Shown: piece after piece, positions 43,708 through 53,142 of the stretch
How the letters are laid out: every line of letters starts with the position of its first letter
Numbering within the stretch: position 1 is the stretch's first letter
DNA from: DATNPH01 sp036703315
GTDB lineage: Bacteria; Cyanobacteriota; Cyanobacteriia; Cyanobacteriales; Coleofasciculaceae
Direction of reading: 5' to 3'
DNA length: 64,000 nt
Assembly: GCA_036703315.1 (NCBI GenBank)
Contig: DATNPH010000190.1
Location: 1-64,000 of the forward strand
Translations under genes and position numbers: made by a program
Notes under the pieces: generated by a model
The model's database searches: none
What the model was told of the DNA's origin: nothing
The model's input: the letters and a program-made list of their open reading frames with translations, nothing else

Positions 43708-45777
43708 TCAGGCAAACATCGCGTTAATCATATCGCGATAGCGTTCCATGACAACGGGTCGCCGGATTTTTAAGGTTTGAGTCATCATGCCATTTTCAAT
43801 AGAAAACGGTTCTAGGAGCAGCTTGAAAGAACCTATGCGGTCATCGGGGCGATAACCAGGGCGATTTTGAACTTCTCGATTCAATTCGCTGCGGAATAAG
43901 TTCTGAACCTCTTTACTCTCAAGATCAATGGTTGTCCGGAACTCCTCTGTAGGAGCATCAAGCTGATTGGGAACAGATTTCGGTAGACGCAGGTGAAGAT
44001 TCTGAGAAGCTGCCCACTGTTGCAGGGCTTCCAGATTTGGCACAATTAAGGCACCGAGCGATCGCTGGTCTTGACCGACTAGCGTAATCTGGTCGATATA
44101 AGGACTCCGCAAACAGGCATCCTCAATCGGTTGCGGTTCAATATTTTCTCCATTACTCAGAACAATCGTATCCTTTGCCCGTCCAGTCAATACCAAATCA
44201 TTCTGGGGTGTCACCCAACCCAAATCGCCGCTATCAAACCAACCTTCCGAGTCGATCGCTTTAGCTGTTGCTTCCGGGTTGTTATAATAACCTTTCATCA
44301 CCTGGGGGCCCCGAATCAGGACGAGACCACGCTGACCAAGAGGTAAGGATTGACGGGTTTCAGGGTCAACAATCCGGATTTGGGTCTTAAGCATGGGTAG
44401 TCCTGATGAATACCGCAGATTCTGCCAAGGACGCCGCACATTAGTGACTGGAGATGTCTCTGTCAAACCATAGCCTACTAGCACTTCTATACCAACAATT
44501 TCAAAGAAGTCGTCCAAGTGCCTTGCGAGGGAACCCCCACCACTGATAACTTGCTTAATTTGTCCCCCTGTCGCCTCGCGGACTTTTTGATAGACTAATT
44601 TGTCTGCCAGTCGGTGAATAGGCCACAAGGCGGCTGCTTGGGTACTAGCGCTGAGACGTTCGATGGCTGATGCATTCAGGTGCTCTAAGCTTAGCCCCTG
44701 CGATAGACGCTTCGCTTTAATGTAACGTTGGCTAATTGAGAGGAAGTTTTGTACCAAACGTTGTTTACTCTCAGGTTGTTCGCGGAACTGCTTTTGAACC
44801 CCCTCGTAAATTGATTCCCACAGTCGCGGTACGCCAACCATCAGATGCGGTTTGAATTCTCTTAGGTCTTTTTTGACGTTGCGCAGGTTAGTGTAAATCT
44901 GCGTACACCCTTGGGAGAGGATAAAATACTCAACTGAGCGCTCGTAAGCGTGCCAAGTAGGGAGGATAGAAAGAACGCGATCGCTCGGTTCTGGCGCTAA
45001 TACCGCACCATAGGCTGTTACCTGATGCAGCAGGTTGCCATGACTCAGAATCACACCTTTGGGTTTACCAGTGGTGCCAGATGTGTAAAGCAGCGTTGCT
45101 AAGGTTTCCCGGTTGTGGCTAATCGGTGTCAATTGGTGAGATGCGCCAATTTCCATTAGCTGGGAGTAGTTCAGTACCTTCAGGGTTTCGTCCGACGCTC
45201 GCGAACTTTCTAATACTGCGCTATCAGGAGGCGTTTCATCAGAGAGGAGAACCACAAACTGAATTGGTAGGGAGTCTAGGTGACGCTCCGAAACAGCTGC
45301 TTCGCTAACATGCAGTTTTTTCAGTAGAGCTAGATTTTCCACCACCAGGGCAATGCTGCCACTGTCTTCCAGAATATATTGCAGTTCTTGCCGCTCAGCT
45401 TGAGCACTACGCACGACATTAGCGGCTCCAGCCGTCATGATGCCTTGGTCAGCAATCATCCAACGAGGACTGTTGTCAGCAAATAAAGCTACACGAGAAG
45501 GGATACCAGCGCTATCCAATTCCCCGGTAATGCCCAACGCTTGTAAGCCAGCACCAAATTGTTGAATCTGCTGATACAGTTGAGCGTAAGTTAGTGCCAC
45601 TTCTGGCTTAGCGTGAGGGTCTTTGAGAGCAATAATTTTGTCAAAGCGTTTGGCAGCAAGCGACCAAATTTCCGGCAAGGACTGCACTGATGTGTAATCG
45701 GCAGCGCGGTTCAGGCTGGCACGTTCTTGCTTTGTCATCTGGAATGAATTGTTTGGGGCAGGGGGGTCTTTCAACAC
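43708..45777 (-). CDS. Long-chain fatty acyl-CoA/acyl-ACP synthetase
   Basis: Activates free fatty acids with ATP; in cyanobacteria this single AMP-binding enzyme (Aas type) reloads fatty acids onto acyl carrier protein. The ATP loop is LLYTSGTTGKPKG, the adenine-binding YGLTETSPV, and the hinge/catalytic LVLTGRAKDTIVLSNGENIEP. At 689 aa it has the extra internal segment of long-chain members. GTG at 45777 gives MLKDPP...; ATG at 45738 (MTKQERASL) is an alternative without a better ribosome site. Peripheral membrane protein. Confidence 0.94.
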   Translation of the reverse strand: MLKDPPAPNNSFQMTKQERASLNRAADYTSVQSLPEIWSLAAKRFDKIIALKDPHAKPEVALTYAQLYQQIQQFGAGLQALGITGELDSAGIPSRVALFADNSPRWMIADQGIMTAGAANVVRSAQAERQELQYILEDSGSIALVVENLALLKKLHVSEAAVSERHLDSLPIQFVVLLSDETPPDSAVLESSRASDETLKVLNYSQLMEIGASHQLTPISHNRETLATLLYTSGTTGKPKGVILSHGNLLHQVTAYGAVLAPEPSDRVLSILPTWHAYERSVEYFILSQGCTQIYTNLRNVKKDLREFKPHLMVGVPRLWESIYEGVQKQFREQPESKQRLVQNFLSISQRYIKAKRLSQGLSLEHLNASAIERLSASTQAAALWPIHRLADKLVYQKVREATGGQIKQVISGGGSLARHLDDFFEIVGIEVLVGYGLTETSPVTNVRRPWQNLRYSSGLPMLKTQIRIVDPETRQSLPLGQRGLVLIRGPQVMKGYYNNPEATAKAIDSEGWFDSGDLGWVTPQNDLVLTGRAKDTIVLSNGENIEPQPIEDACLRSPYIDQITLVGQDQRSLGALIVPNLEALQQWAASQNLHLRLPKSVPNQLDAPTEEFRTTIDLESKEVQNLFRSELNREVQNRPGYRPDDRIGSFKLLLEPFSIENGMMTQTLKIRRPVVMERYRDMINAMFA

Positions 45778-46065
45778 AGCTCAATGACGTGAATGGCTAG
45801 TTAATTAGTTGTGTTTTCAAGATACTCTTCTATGGAGCCAGAATAGACGTTTTAGAGGACACAATTGATTAGTGTCCTTGCTTTTTGGGTTTGGGCAGCA
45901 GGTAACCGTATTTTCCACTGTTCTATCTGGCAATAGCTACTGGAATAGGAATGACTTTTTGCTCTGAGTTAAGGTAATGAGAATGGAAGTTTAAAACCAC
46001 GGCTAGCAATAACACTCCAACTGTCACAATTAGAAAATATTGAAATTGACCTAGGAGAGTGAGTT

Positions 46066-46293
46066 ATGGGACTTGAGAGAAAAATGTTTAGGGGAATGTT
46101 TGCCCCTGGTGAGGTGGTTCAACTTAGACAGATGTGCTTTACTCCGGGACGGGTATTTCAGCCCGGAAAATATATAGTTGGTGAGTTACCAGATACCGCC
46201 TTTGAAATGGGTTTAGTGGAGAAATTGCCCCCTGTTAAAGGCAAAAATGCTCAAATTCAAGATGATGAGACTCAGCCGGATAACGAGTCCTAA
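46066..46293 (+). CDS. Small conserved protein upstream of bioF
   Basis: 75 residues, start ATG with AGGAGA about 8 nt upstream. Reads MFAPGEVVQLRQMCFTPGRV, FQPGKYIVGELPDTAFEMG, ending in an acidic tail. The compact beta-like pattern with repeated PG turns resembles no domain I can name. It lies 9 bp before bioF, so the two form a probable operon; a link to biotin metabolism is a guess. Confidence 0.75.
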   Translation: MGLERKMFRGMFAPGEVVQLRQMCFTPGRVFQPGKYIVGELPDTAFEMGLVEKLPPVKGKNAQIQDDETQPDNES

Positions 46294-46302
46294 CTATTCA
46301 CG

Positions 46303-47478
46303 ATGCCCACAGATTCTTATGCTTGGCTAGAACAATCCCTCGCTACCATCCACAAGGCTGACTGGTATCGCACGGTGCAAACAGTCCAAAGTCGCCCTGG
46401 TGCAGTGATGCAGCTGGAAGGGCGTGAGGTGATTAACTTTGCCAGCAATGACTATTTGGGGTTAGCGGGGGATGAGCGCCTGATTCAAGCAGCGATCGCA
46501 GCTACCAAGGAATTCGGGACGGGTAGCACAGGTTCGCGATTACTAAGTGGACATCGCGAACTACATCACCAATTGGAAAGAGCGATCGCCTCCCTCAAGC
46601 AAACGGAAGACGCCCTAATATTCAGTTCTGGGTATCTGGCAAACTTAGGAGCGCTCGCCGCTTTAGTTGGGAAGCGAGATTTGATTTTATCGGATCAGTA
46701 CAATCACTCCAGCCTGAAAAATGGAGCAATTTTAAGCGGCGCGGTGGTAGTAGATTATGCTCACGCGGATATCGAAGAGTTAAAGCGTCAGCTGGCTCAA
46801 TATCGACAACACCATCGACGCTGCCTGATTGTTACCGACAGCGTTTTCAGCATGGATGGCGATCTTTGTCCCTTGCCAGAGATATTAGCGATCGCTGAAC
46901 AATTTAGCTGCATGGTGCTAGTAGATGAAGCCCATGCAACAGGCGTCTTGGGAGCGACAGGTGCTGGATGTGTAGAATACTTCGGCTGTACTGGGAAAAC
47001 CTTGGTTCAAGTTGGCACCCTCAGCAAAGCATTGGGCAGCTTAGGCGGATACGTCGCTGGTTCAGCTACCCTCATTGACTTCCTGCGAAATCGCGCCCCC
47101 AGTTGGATTTACACTACAGGTTTATCTCCTAGTGACACAGCAGCAGCGCTGACGGCAGTCCACATCGTCCAGCAAGAACCCGAACGCCGTGCCCAACTCA
47201 ATTACAATGTGGACACTGTAAAGCATCTTATGCAAGAGCAGTTACCTGATCTCAAACTTTTGCCATCAAACTCACCCATTCTCTGCTTTCAACTCGCTAG
47301 TGCAGCGGATGCTCTCAATGCAGGACAGAAGCTGAAAGCTTCTGGTATCTTTGCTCCAGCCATCCGCCCCCCTACTGTTCCTACCAGTCGGATTCGGCTC
47401 TCCGTCATGGCAACTCACCAACTAGCTCATTTTCAGCAACTGGTAGATGCCTTGGATGCGATTAACTCGCCCAACTGA
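46303..47478 (+). CDS. bioF: 8-amino-7-oxononanoate synthase
   Basis: PLP enzyme that condenses pimeloyl-ACP and alanine in biotin synthesis. Conserved regions: NFASNDYLGLAGDERL, GTGSTGSRLLSGHRELHHQLE, SVFSMDGDLCPL, DEAHATGVLG, and the PLP-lysine in GTLSKALGS. Length 391 aa is normal. Other bio genes are not nearby. Its last 57 bp overlap, tail to tail, the end of the minus-strand GT4 gene. Confidence 0.96.
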   Translation: MPTDSYAWLEQSLATIHKADWYRTVQTVQSRPGAVMQLEGREVINFASNDYLGLAGDERLIQAAIAATKEFGTGSTGSRLLSGHRELHHQLERAIASLKQTEDALIFSSGYLANLGALAALVGKRDLILSDQYNHSSLKNGAILSGAVVVDYAHADIEELKRQLAQYRQHHRRCLIVTDSVFSMDGDLCPLPEILAIAEQFSCMVLVDEAHATGVLGATGAGCVEYFGCTGKTLVQVGTLSKALGSLGGYVAGSATLIDFLRNRAPSWIYTTGLSPSDTAAALTAVHIVQQEPERRAQLNYNVDTVKHLMQEQLPDLKLLPSNSPILCFQLASAADALNAGQKLKASGIFAPAIRPPTVPTSRIRLSVMATHQLAHFQQLVDALDAINSPN

Positions 47479-48663
47479 CGCACTATTTGAGTTATAGCGT
47501 CCTGAAGAAAGCCGATGCTCAAACAACCACTGTCGATTTTCCAGAGAATCATCTAACCAGCGATTAATCATCTCTGCCCATTTCACTGGAATTTGTAACC
47601 GCTCCCATGCCTCCTGAGAGGCTACAGAAAGACTCTGATAAAGATCGGCATTGAGCAGCAGTTTTTCAATACAGTCTGATAAAGCCACGGCATTACCAGC
47701 TGAAAAAATCTTCGCACTGAAGCCGTCTTTTAAGTTCTCTAGAAACATCGGGTGATCTGAAGCAATAATCGGGGTTCTAGCGCACAGAGCATGAGTGATT
47801 GCTAGGGGAAACCCCTCTGGATATTCATGTCGGCTAGGAACTAAAACGATATCCGCTTCCCTCATCAAAGGCAGTACAGTGTTATTGGACACTAATCCCA
47901 AGAACTCTACGCAATCCTCAATTTTTAATTGTCTAGCTTTATTGAGAAAATAATTGTTTTCGTCTTTACCTGCCATCTTTAAACGCACAGGGAAGTTCTT
48001 AGCTCTTAAGTGAGCGATCGCTTCTAAAACATCGCCAACTCCCTTAGCCTCTATCATTGCCCCAATATAAAAGAGAGTCCAAGGCTTTTCGTCACTAGGG
48101 AGAGTTTTGTATGACAAAGAGGCAGGTGTATCAGTAGCAATAAAGTCCCAAGGAATAATTTTGTCAGCTTTTACACCAATTTGTTTGAATAAGCGTGCTG
48201 AATTAAGCCCATAACTTCCCACCCATTCTACTCGCTTATTATTTAATAAATAGGTAAGCAAATAATTCCGCAATTTGCTACGTAAACCTCTGTGGGAAAC
48301 CGACTCTGCAAATGTCGTTATAGTTTTAACTTTATTTTTAATCGCCCAGCTAAAAACTTCTCTAATAGCTGTACGAACAACTAAATGAGTTGGCTTATAT
48401 TCTTCTATCAAGTTTATTAAGTTTTTGACTTGTATCTGTCCGTTGAAGCCTGCTCCAATTGCACGAACCCCATTTTCTAGAACTTGATTGTAAGGTTCTG
48501 TGGTCATACAACAAAGAACAGCAGCTTCCTCAATTTTATTGCCGATTTCAGCAACGGTGTCAACGGAATATTTTTGAGCATAATAGGTTTCTCCCCCACC
48601 CACTGCCAATCGTTGAAAGGCTTCACGGTAATCGCCTGCATACTGCACAAATAATAAACGCAT
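47422..48663 (-). CDS. Family 4 glycosyltransferase, convergent with bioF
   Basis: A 413-aa GT-B transferase (RLLFVQYAGDYREAFQRLA...). The C-terminal donor site shows LFYIGAMIEAKGVGDVLEAI, LKMAGKDENNYFL, and EYPEGFPLAITHALCARTPIIASDHP. The last about 18 codons are antisense to bioF's C-terminus, so this tail may be a recent extension past an older stop. No linked sugar genes nearby; it could act on a glycolipid or polysaccharide made elsewhere. Confidence 0.9.
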   Translation of the reverse strand: MRLLFVQYAGDYREAFQRLAVGGGETYYAQKYSVDTVAEIGNKIEEAAVLCCMTTEPYNQVLENGVRAIGAGFNGQIQVKNLINLIEEYKPTHLVVRTAIREVFSWAIKNKVKTITTFAESVSHRGLRSKLRNYLLTYLLNNKRVEWVGSYGLNSARLFKQIGVKADKIIPWDFIATDTPASLSYKTLPSDEKPWTLFYIGAMIEAKGVGDVLEAIAHLRAKNFPVRLKMAGKDENNYFLNKARQLKIEDCVEFLGLVSNNTVLPLMREADIVLVPSRHEYPEGFPLAITHALCARTPIIASDHPMFLENLKDGFSAKIFSAGNAVALSDCIEKLLLNADLYQSLSVASQEAWERLQIPVKWAEMINRWLDDSLENRQWLFEHRLSSGRYNSNSASVGRVNRIQGIYQLLKMS

Positions 48664-49403
48664 TTTGGTATCCTTAGGAGCGGTAGGAGGAATTCTATTA
48701 CTAAGGTAATACTAACCAAGGCTTAACGAGATGGCAAATGTGCGCAAAGACTTAGCTAATTCTCATTACTGTTGACAACATCTTGTGAAGTTTAATTTAC
48801 TTCCTGTAGAGGCAAGATTTAGAAGAGCTAGAGCAGTTGAACTATGAAATGAGGAAAGGATGAGGAGTGATATCCTTCTTCATAAAGGCAGCATTTGTTC
48901 AGTAGGCTCTATGTAATATCTGGTTGCTGTTCCCTTCTTGGAAGCGAGAGCGCATTTTATTAATTTACTAAGTTATTAATCTCTTAGTGGGACTTAGACA
49001 AAAATTGAGGCAAAAATGGCTTCAAACCTATGTAGAGAAAGAGAAGTAGTTTCAGCTCGAATGTGCATAAATCTAGTATTCACAAGGGTTTCAGGCGTTT
49101 CTAGGTCATCGACCTGTTTCCCTTGTCCAGAAAGCTTTTCAGCCCCTTTAGGGACTATAAAATGTCTAAGTCCTGTTAGAAGAAAGCCCAGCTATTCTAG
49201 CTGCTGGGCGTACTTCTTCCGGAGCATAGTAGATGCCCTATAAAGTGCATACATGATTATTACCTTCACCCGACTGAGGGGAGAGGCACTCCCTCCCTTG
49301 AGCTAATGGCACGTTTAACTAATAATTAGCTTAATCTGAACAGGCAAGTTACTTGTTTGACAAGAAATCTTTGATAAACTTGCAAGTCAAATGTAGCAAC
49401 AGA
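48664..49403. other. Gene-free 740 bp, the longest empty stretch in the window
   Basis: No gene on either strand that I can support. The plus-strand 75-codon frame from 49016 is rich in Ser/Cys/Arg and reads like chance. The second half has a row of three hairpins (49082-49209) listed separately. The first half is plain AT-rich sequence, probably with the GT4 promoter. Confidence 0.6.
49082..49209 (+). ncRNA. Candidate structured RNA of about 130 nt
   Basis: Three nested or successive stems occur: ACAAGGG/CCCTTGT (49082-49088 with 49120-49126) enclosing AGGTC/GACCT (49103-49107 with 49111-49115); GGACT/AGTCC (49152-49156 with 49169-49173); and GCCCAGC/GCTGGGC (49186-49192 with 49203-49209). 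No poly-T follows. The strand is unproven and no known RNA family is recognised. Confidence 0.3.
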
Positions 49404-49844
49404 TTATTTGTCAATCAACGCCATAAGGGGACTTTCGGCTTGGAGAGCTTGCTTGACTGCCTCTAAGTGCATTACTGCTGGCTCAGGTTGGGCGATCGCA
49501 TATCGGATGTACATCCCCAACATCAAATCTGGGTCAACAATAGGCAAGCCCTTGGTTTGAAGGTAAGTATTTCTGGTGACTACCAGCACTCGCTCACTTT
49601 GATACACAACGATGGGTGGGTTGATACAGTTTGGGTTGTAAGGACTGTACAGTCCCGAAATCCCGCCATATGGGCTATTGGGATTTTGGATGCTGCTATA
49701 GCTGTAAGAACTTCCGTAGGTATGGGGATTGATGATTGATTGGCGGTTATCTTGGTCACTCGAAAGCTGACCTAAGAAATGCCCGTTATCTGCCCATAGA
49801 TGAGCAGCACCGTTGATCGTCACAAGGAACTTTAAAATATCCAC
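49404..49844 (-). CDS. Conserved Asn/Tyr/Ser/Pro-rich hypothetical protein
   Basis: 146 aa. It starts MDILKFLVTINGAAHLWADNG, then GHFLGQLSSDQDNRQSIIN and repeated turns such as NPHTYGSSYSYSSIQNPNSPYGG and YSPYNPNCINPPIVVY. This pattern (NGxxLGxLSS...NPYGxYGSxxS..NPxxxNPP) occurs in a widespread bacterial family of unknown function, apparently a beta-structure built from short repeats. The last 45 residues are helical. No signal peptide is visible. Role unknown. Confidence 0.75.
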   Translation of the reverse strand: MDILKFLVTINGAAHLWADNGHFLGQLSSDQDNRQSIINPHTYGSSYSYSSIQNPNSPYGGISGLYSPYNPNCINPPIVVYQSERVLVVTRNTYLQTKGLPIVDPDLMLGMYIRYAIAQPEPAVMHLEAVKQALQAESPLMALIDK

Positions 49845-49944
49845 ATCTACATCCTTTTATAATTCCGGAATTGCTTGTGTCTCAGGTATAAAATTAGAAT
49901 TAACAAAAGAAAATTACTTGAGACGATCGCAACTAGAAAATCCC

Positions 49945-49972
49945 CCCTAAGGCTGTAGTTTCGCCTTTAGGG
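49945..49972 (-). terminator. Probable terminator of ftsW
   Basis: CCCTAAGGC with GCCTTTAGGG, one bulge, 9-nt loop; on the minus strand it is followed by GGGATTTTC, a weak T tract. It lies about 125 bp after the ftsW stop. Confidence 0.5.
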
Positions 49973-50096
49973 CAGTGCTAAGCCTTTCTAGACTATCCGT
50001 AATTCGTTAGAAAAAAGTTCAGTAGAATGTAGGAAAAAAATCAGTAAAATAGCGCAATTAAAAGCGATCACACCCTAACACCAAGAATCTACTTAT

Positions 50097-51308
50097 TTAT
50101 CTCTGTGGCTGTGGTTTCTGCTTTCTAACGCGTCGCCGCTCTGCGGCTGACTGCCTATGCCCCTCTATGGACACAACTTCAGCCTCGCTACTTTCTCTTG
50201 CCACTCGAATTAGCATCGCAGCCGCTAGCAAACTGGCAATCAACGAACTGCCGCCATAACTAAAGAACGGAAATGGCAAACCTGTTGTAGGGAGAACACC
50301 GGTAGCAACACCAATATTCAACAACGACTGCCCGACAATCAAAATCATTGCTCCCGTCGCTACCAGCTGATGAACTATATTCCGCGCCTTCATCGCCACC
50401 ATTACTGATAGCGTTGCATAAGCCATAAGCAACACCAGCATCAACACACTACCGGCAAAACCAAATTCTTCGGCAAAGACAGCAAAGATAAAGTCAGTAA
50501 ACTGAATGGGTAAATAGAATAGCTTTTGTTGAGATAGACCAAACCCAGACCCCCAAGTGCCACCAGAGCCAACGGCAAGCAGACTTTGGATGAGTTGATA
50601 TCCGTCGCGCATTGGATCAGCCCAAGGGTCGAGAAATGACATCACCCGACGCCGCTGATATTCTTTCACGCTGATACTAATCACAGCCAGGAGGAAACCG
50701 CTCAATGCTGTTCCTCCTAGGTAAGAAAAGGGCAATCCAGAGGCTAGTGCTACTAGCCACAAGGTCATCCCGCATAGTGCCGCTGTACTTAAATTTGGCT
50801 GTATCAAAATTGCCAGCAGCACACTAACAAAAATCCCTAACCAAAGGGAGCGAACTCGCCAAGTGAGCCGTTCCCATTGTCCAAAGACTCTAGCACTCTG
50901 TAGTACCAGAAAGGGCTTAATTAATTCCGACGGTTGAAGGGGAACCGGACCGAGAGCTAGCCAGCGGGTTGCACCATTAACAGTAGTTCCTACACCAGGA
51001 ATCAAGGTGACTAAAATAAACCCCAACAGCAGTATCAAGAACCAATGAGCGGTTCCTAGCAGATAGCGCAGGGGCGATCGCACCATCATGTTAAACCCGA
51101 TCAAGCCCAGAACTGTCCAGATCAGCTGTCGCTTAAAATAATACAGCCCATCCCCGTACCGAGCATCTGCACTAGGATAAGATGCCGAAAACAGAACAGC
51201 TAACCCAATGAACATCCACAGAAACGTCAACCACCGCAATAAGCGGGCCTCCATTGACCATTCCTTTGCGGAGGGACTAACCAATAGAAATAGGTCACGT
51301 ACAGCCAC
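50097..51308 (-). CDS. ftsW: FtsW/RodA-family peptidoglycan glycosyltransferase
   Basis: SEDS-family septal cell-wall polymerase. At 403 aa it has ten predicted helices. The key motifs are NGATRWLALGPVPLQPSELIKP, GLSQQKLFYLPIQFTDFIFAVFAEEFG and GLPFPFFSYGGSSLI. GTG start at 51308 (MAVRDLFLLV) lacks a strong ribosome site. The C-terminus has a basic tail (ERRRVRKQKPQPQR). The gene is separate from dcw-type genes, and closest to the apc operon. FtsW is preferred over RodA by its spacing and end motif. Confidence 0.9.
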   Translation of the reverse strand: MAVRDLFLLVSPSAKEWSMEARLLRWLTFLWMFIGLAVLFSASYPSADARYGDGLYYFKRQLIWTVLGLIGFNMMVRSPLRYLLGTAHWFLILLLGFILVTLIPGVGTTVNGATRWLALGPVPLQPSELIKPFLVLQSARVFGQWERLTWRVRSLWLGIFVSVLLAILIQPNLSTAALCGMTLWLVALASGLPFSYLGGTALSGFLLAVISISVKEYQRRRVMSFLDPWADPMRDGYQLIQSLLAVGSGGTWGSGFGLSQQKLFYLPIQFTDFIFAVFAEEFGFAGSVLMLVLLMAYATLSVMVAMKARNIVHQLVATGAMILIVGQSLLNIGVATGVLPTTGLPFPFFSYGGSSLIASLLAAAMLIRVARESSEAEVVSIEGHRQSAAERRRVRKQKPQPQR

Positions 51309-51461
51309 TAATCATTAATAACTAACAACAACGCCAAGCTTATTCGTATATAGATAACTATTACTCACAGTATCGCAACCGAACAGGGCAATTGTAACTT
51401 ATCAAGCCAAGCTGCTTAACGGAATTCTCAAGCTGTTTGATTGACTGTATGGCTAATTTCA

Positions 51462-51490
51462 AACAAAAATGGGGTCGTTGTGACCCCTCA
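51462..51490 (-). terminator. Rho-independent terminator of the apc operon
   Basis: GGGGTC (complement of 51482-51487) pairs with GACCCC (complement of 51471-51476), 5-nt loop, followed by ATTTTTG on the minus strand. It lies 40 bp after the apcC stop. Confidence 0.85.
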
Positions 51491-51530
51491 ACTTCTCGAA
51501 TTTACAGATAAAAAGCTGTTTTTTAGAAAA

Positions 51531-51734
51531 TTACAGCAGCCCGGTATTCGTACCTTGCTTGCCAGTAGCTAATTCAACCTTAACAATTTTGCCACCCATT
51601 TTCATGATTCGTTGCTGCTCACGGAACCAGTTGTCATAGGCAACCAGCTTCGTAAAATAGGTATTTTGCAACTCCCGTTGTGTCCTAATCCGAGTTTGGC
51701 TTGGAACACAGGCAGTCACCTTAAACATACGCAT
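51531..51734 (-). CDS. apcC: Phycobilisome small core linker (Lc 7.8)
   Basis: 67-residue CpcD-like protein that caps allophycocyanin discs in the phycobilisome core. The sequence MRMFKVTACVPSQTRIRT and KMGGKIVKVELATGKQG is the classic form. AGGAG is about 9 nt before the ATG. Last gene of the apc operon, 371 bp after apcB. Confidence 0.97.
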   Translation of the reverse strand: MRMFKVTACVPSQTRIRTQRELQNTYFTKLVAYDNWFREQQRIMKMGGKIVKVELATGKQGTNTGLL

Positions 51735-52105
51735 GGGCTTACTTCTCCTACTTGAGTTAAGAAATTTTGAATTTGATTTAAGTTTTTGAAGCGAACAACT
51801 AAAGCAACGATCAAAATGCTTTATAGAAGCGCGGTGTTCTCAATCGAGCCATGCGCTCTTAGTACTACTGTGGGAACTCAACTCTGCTGAAGCTGCACCA
51901 CAATCGAGAACATTAAGGGATGTGTCTGTACACCTAACAAGGACCGGGAGTCAATCGTCAATACTAGACTGTCAAAACTCATCTGCTTGACTGACATGCA
52001 TTGGAGCAAGACTTGCCTCTAACAAGCTAGCACTCACAAGTGACTTCCCAGACCTTAATTGAGACAATTGACTACAAACTCAGAATTTGTCTAGGAGAGT
52101 TTAGC
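51735..52105. other. apcB-apcC spacer of 371 bp
   Basis: No gene. It contains several short inverted repeats, including TGTTCTC near 51834 and GAGAACA near 51907. It may set the apcC level by processing or partial termination. Confidence 0.5.
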
Positions 52106-52591
52106 TTAACTCAAGCCAGAGCTGATGTAGTCAAGATAAACACCTAATTCTTTACCAGCATCAGAACCTACGAGGCTAGCAGAAACTTCCTTAATAGCTT
52201 GGATAGCCTGCACGGTTGCAGAAACGGGAACACCCAAGGAGTTGTAGGTTTCCTTCAACCCATTGAGTACACGCTCATCCAAGATTGAGGGGTCACCAGC
52301 TAGCATGGCATAGGTAGCATAGCGAAGGTAGTAGTCTAAGTCACGGATACAAGCGGCATAGCGGCGAGTTGTGTACATATTGCCGCCAGGACGAGTGATA
52401 TCCGAGTACAACAAGGACTTTGCAACAGCTTCCTTAACGATGGTAGCCGCGTTAGCACTGATGGTGTTTGCAGCACGAACCCGCAGTTCACCAGTTTGGA
52501 AATAAGCTTTCAGCTTTTCCAGGGCACCTGTATCTAGATATTTGCCCTGAACGTCTGAGGAATTAATAACAGAAGTAATTGCGTCTTGCAT
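52106..52591 (-). CDS. apcB: Allophycocyanin beta chain
   Basis: Half of the allophycocyanin monomer in the phycobilisome core; binds one phycocyanobilin. 161 aa. Chromophore Cys81 in YTTRRYAACIRD, and Asn71 (GGNMY) is the usual site of N-methylation. The globin-like helices are intact. It lies 62 bp after apcA. Confidence 0.98.
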   Translation of the reverse strand: MQDAITSVINSSDVQGKYLDTGALEKLKAYFQTGELRVRAANTISANAATIVKEAVAKSLLYSDITRPGGNMYTTRRYAACIRDLDYYLRYATYAMLAGDPSILDERVLNGLKETYNSLGVPVSATVQAIQAIKEVSASLVGSDAGKELGVYLDYISSGLS

Positions 52592-52653
52592 TTTTCTTGT
52601 TTCCTTATCTCACGTAGCCAAGAGAATCGTGAATTTGAGCAGGTACAGGGAAA

Positions 52654-53142
52654 CTACCCTTGCAGGGCACCAACCACGTAATCGAAGTAGGAGCCAGCTT
52701 CAGCAGCGTCTTCACCAGACAACTGGGAGGCAGCAGCATTCTTCAGAGCACGAACGCCTTCGGCAACCGCTTCAATCGGGGTGCCCAGAGACTTGTACAT
52801 TTCACGGACGCCCACCAAACCGATTTCTTCAATCGGGGTGACATCACCAGAGACGATTCCATAGGTGACTAGACGTAGGTAGTAGTCGAGATCACGCAGG
52901 CAGGTTGCGGTCAATTCTTCACCGTAGGCATTGCCGCCGGGAGAAACAACATCAGGACGCTTTTGGAACAGTTGGTCGCCTGCTTGCTTGACGAGCCGCT
53001 CGCGAGAATCGGTCAACGTTTGAGCGATGCGGAGGCGACGCTCACCAGTTGAGGCAAAGTTTTTAATCCGGTCTAGTTCGCCGGGGCTGAGATAACGTGC
53101 TTCGGCATCTGCATTCACGATAGCTTTCGTGACGATACTCAT
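52654..53142 (-). CDS. apcA: Allophycocyanin alpha chain
   Basis: Partner of ApcB. 162 aa with bilin Cys81 in GEELTATCLRDLDYYLR and the standard ARYLSPGELDRIK start. The C-terminal end (SYFDYVVGALQG) is normal. Transcribed after apcE on the minus strand and likely also from its own promoter or a processed end, given the hairpin upstream. Confidence 0.98.
   Translation of the reverse strand: MSIVTKAIVNADAEARYLSPGELDRIKNFASTGERRLRIAQTLTDSRERLVKQAGDQLFQKRPDVVSPGGNAYGEELTATCLRDLDYYLRLVTYGIVSGDVTPIEEIGLVGVREMYKSLGTPIEAVAEGVRALKNAAASQLSGEDAAEAGSYFDYVVGALQG

Noticed and set aside
49016..49243. 75-codon plus-strand ORF in the long gap
   Set aside because: Ser/Arg/Cys-rich chance-like composition, no ribosome binding site; the stems at 49082-49209 explain the region better.
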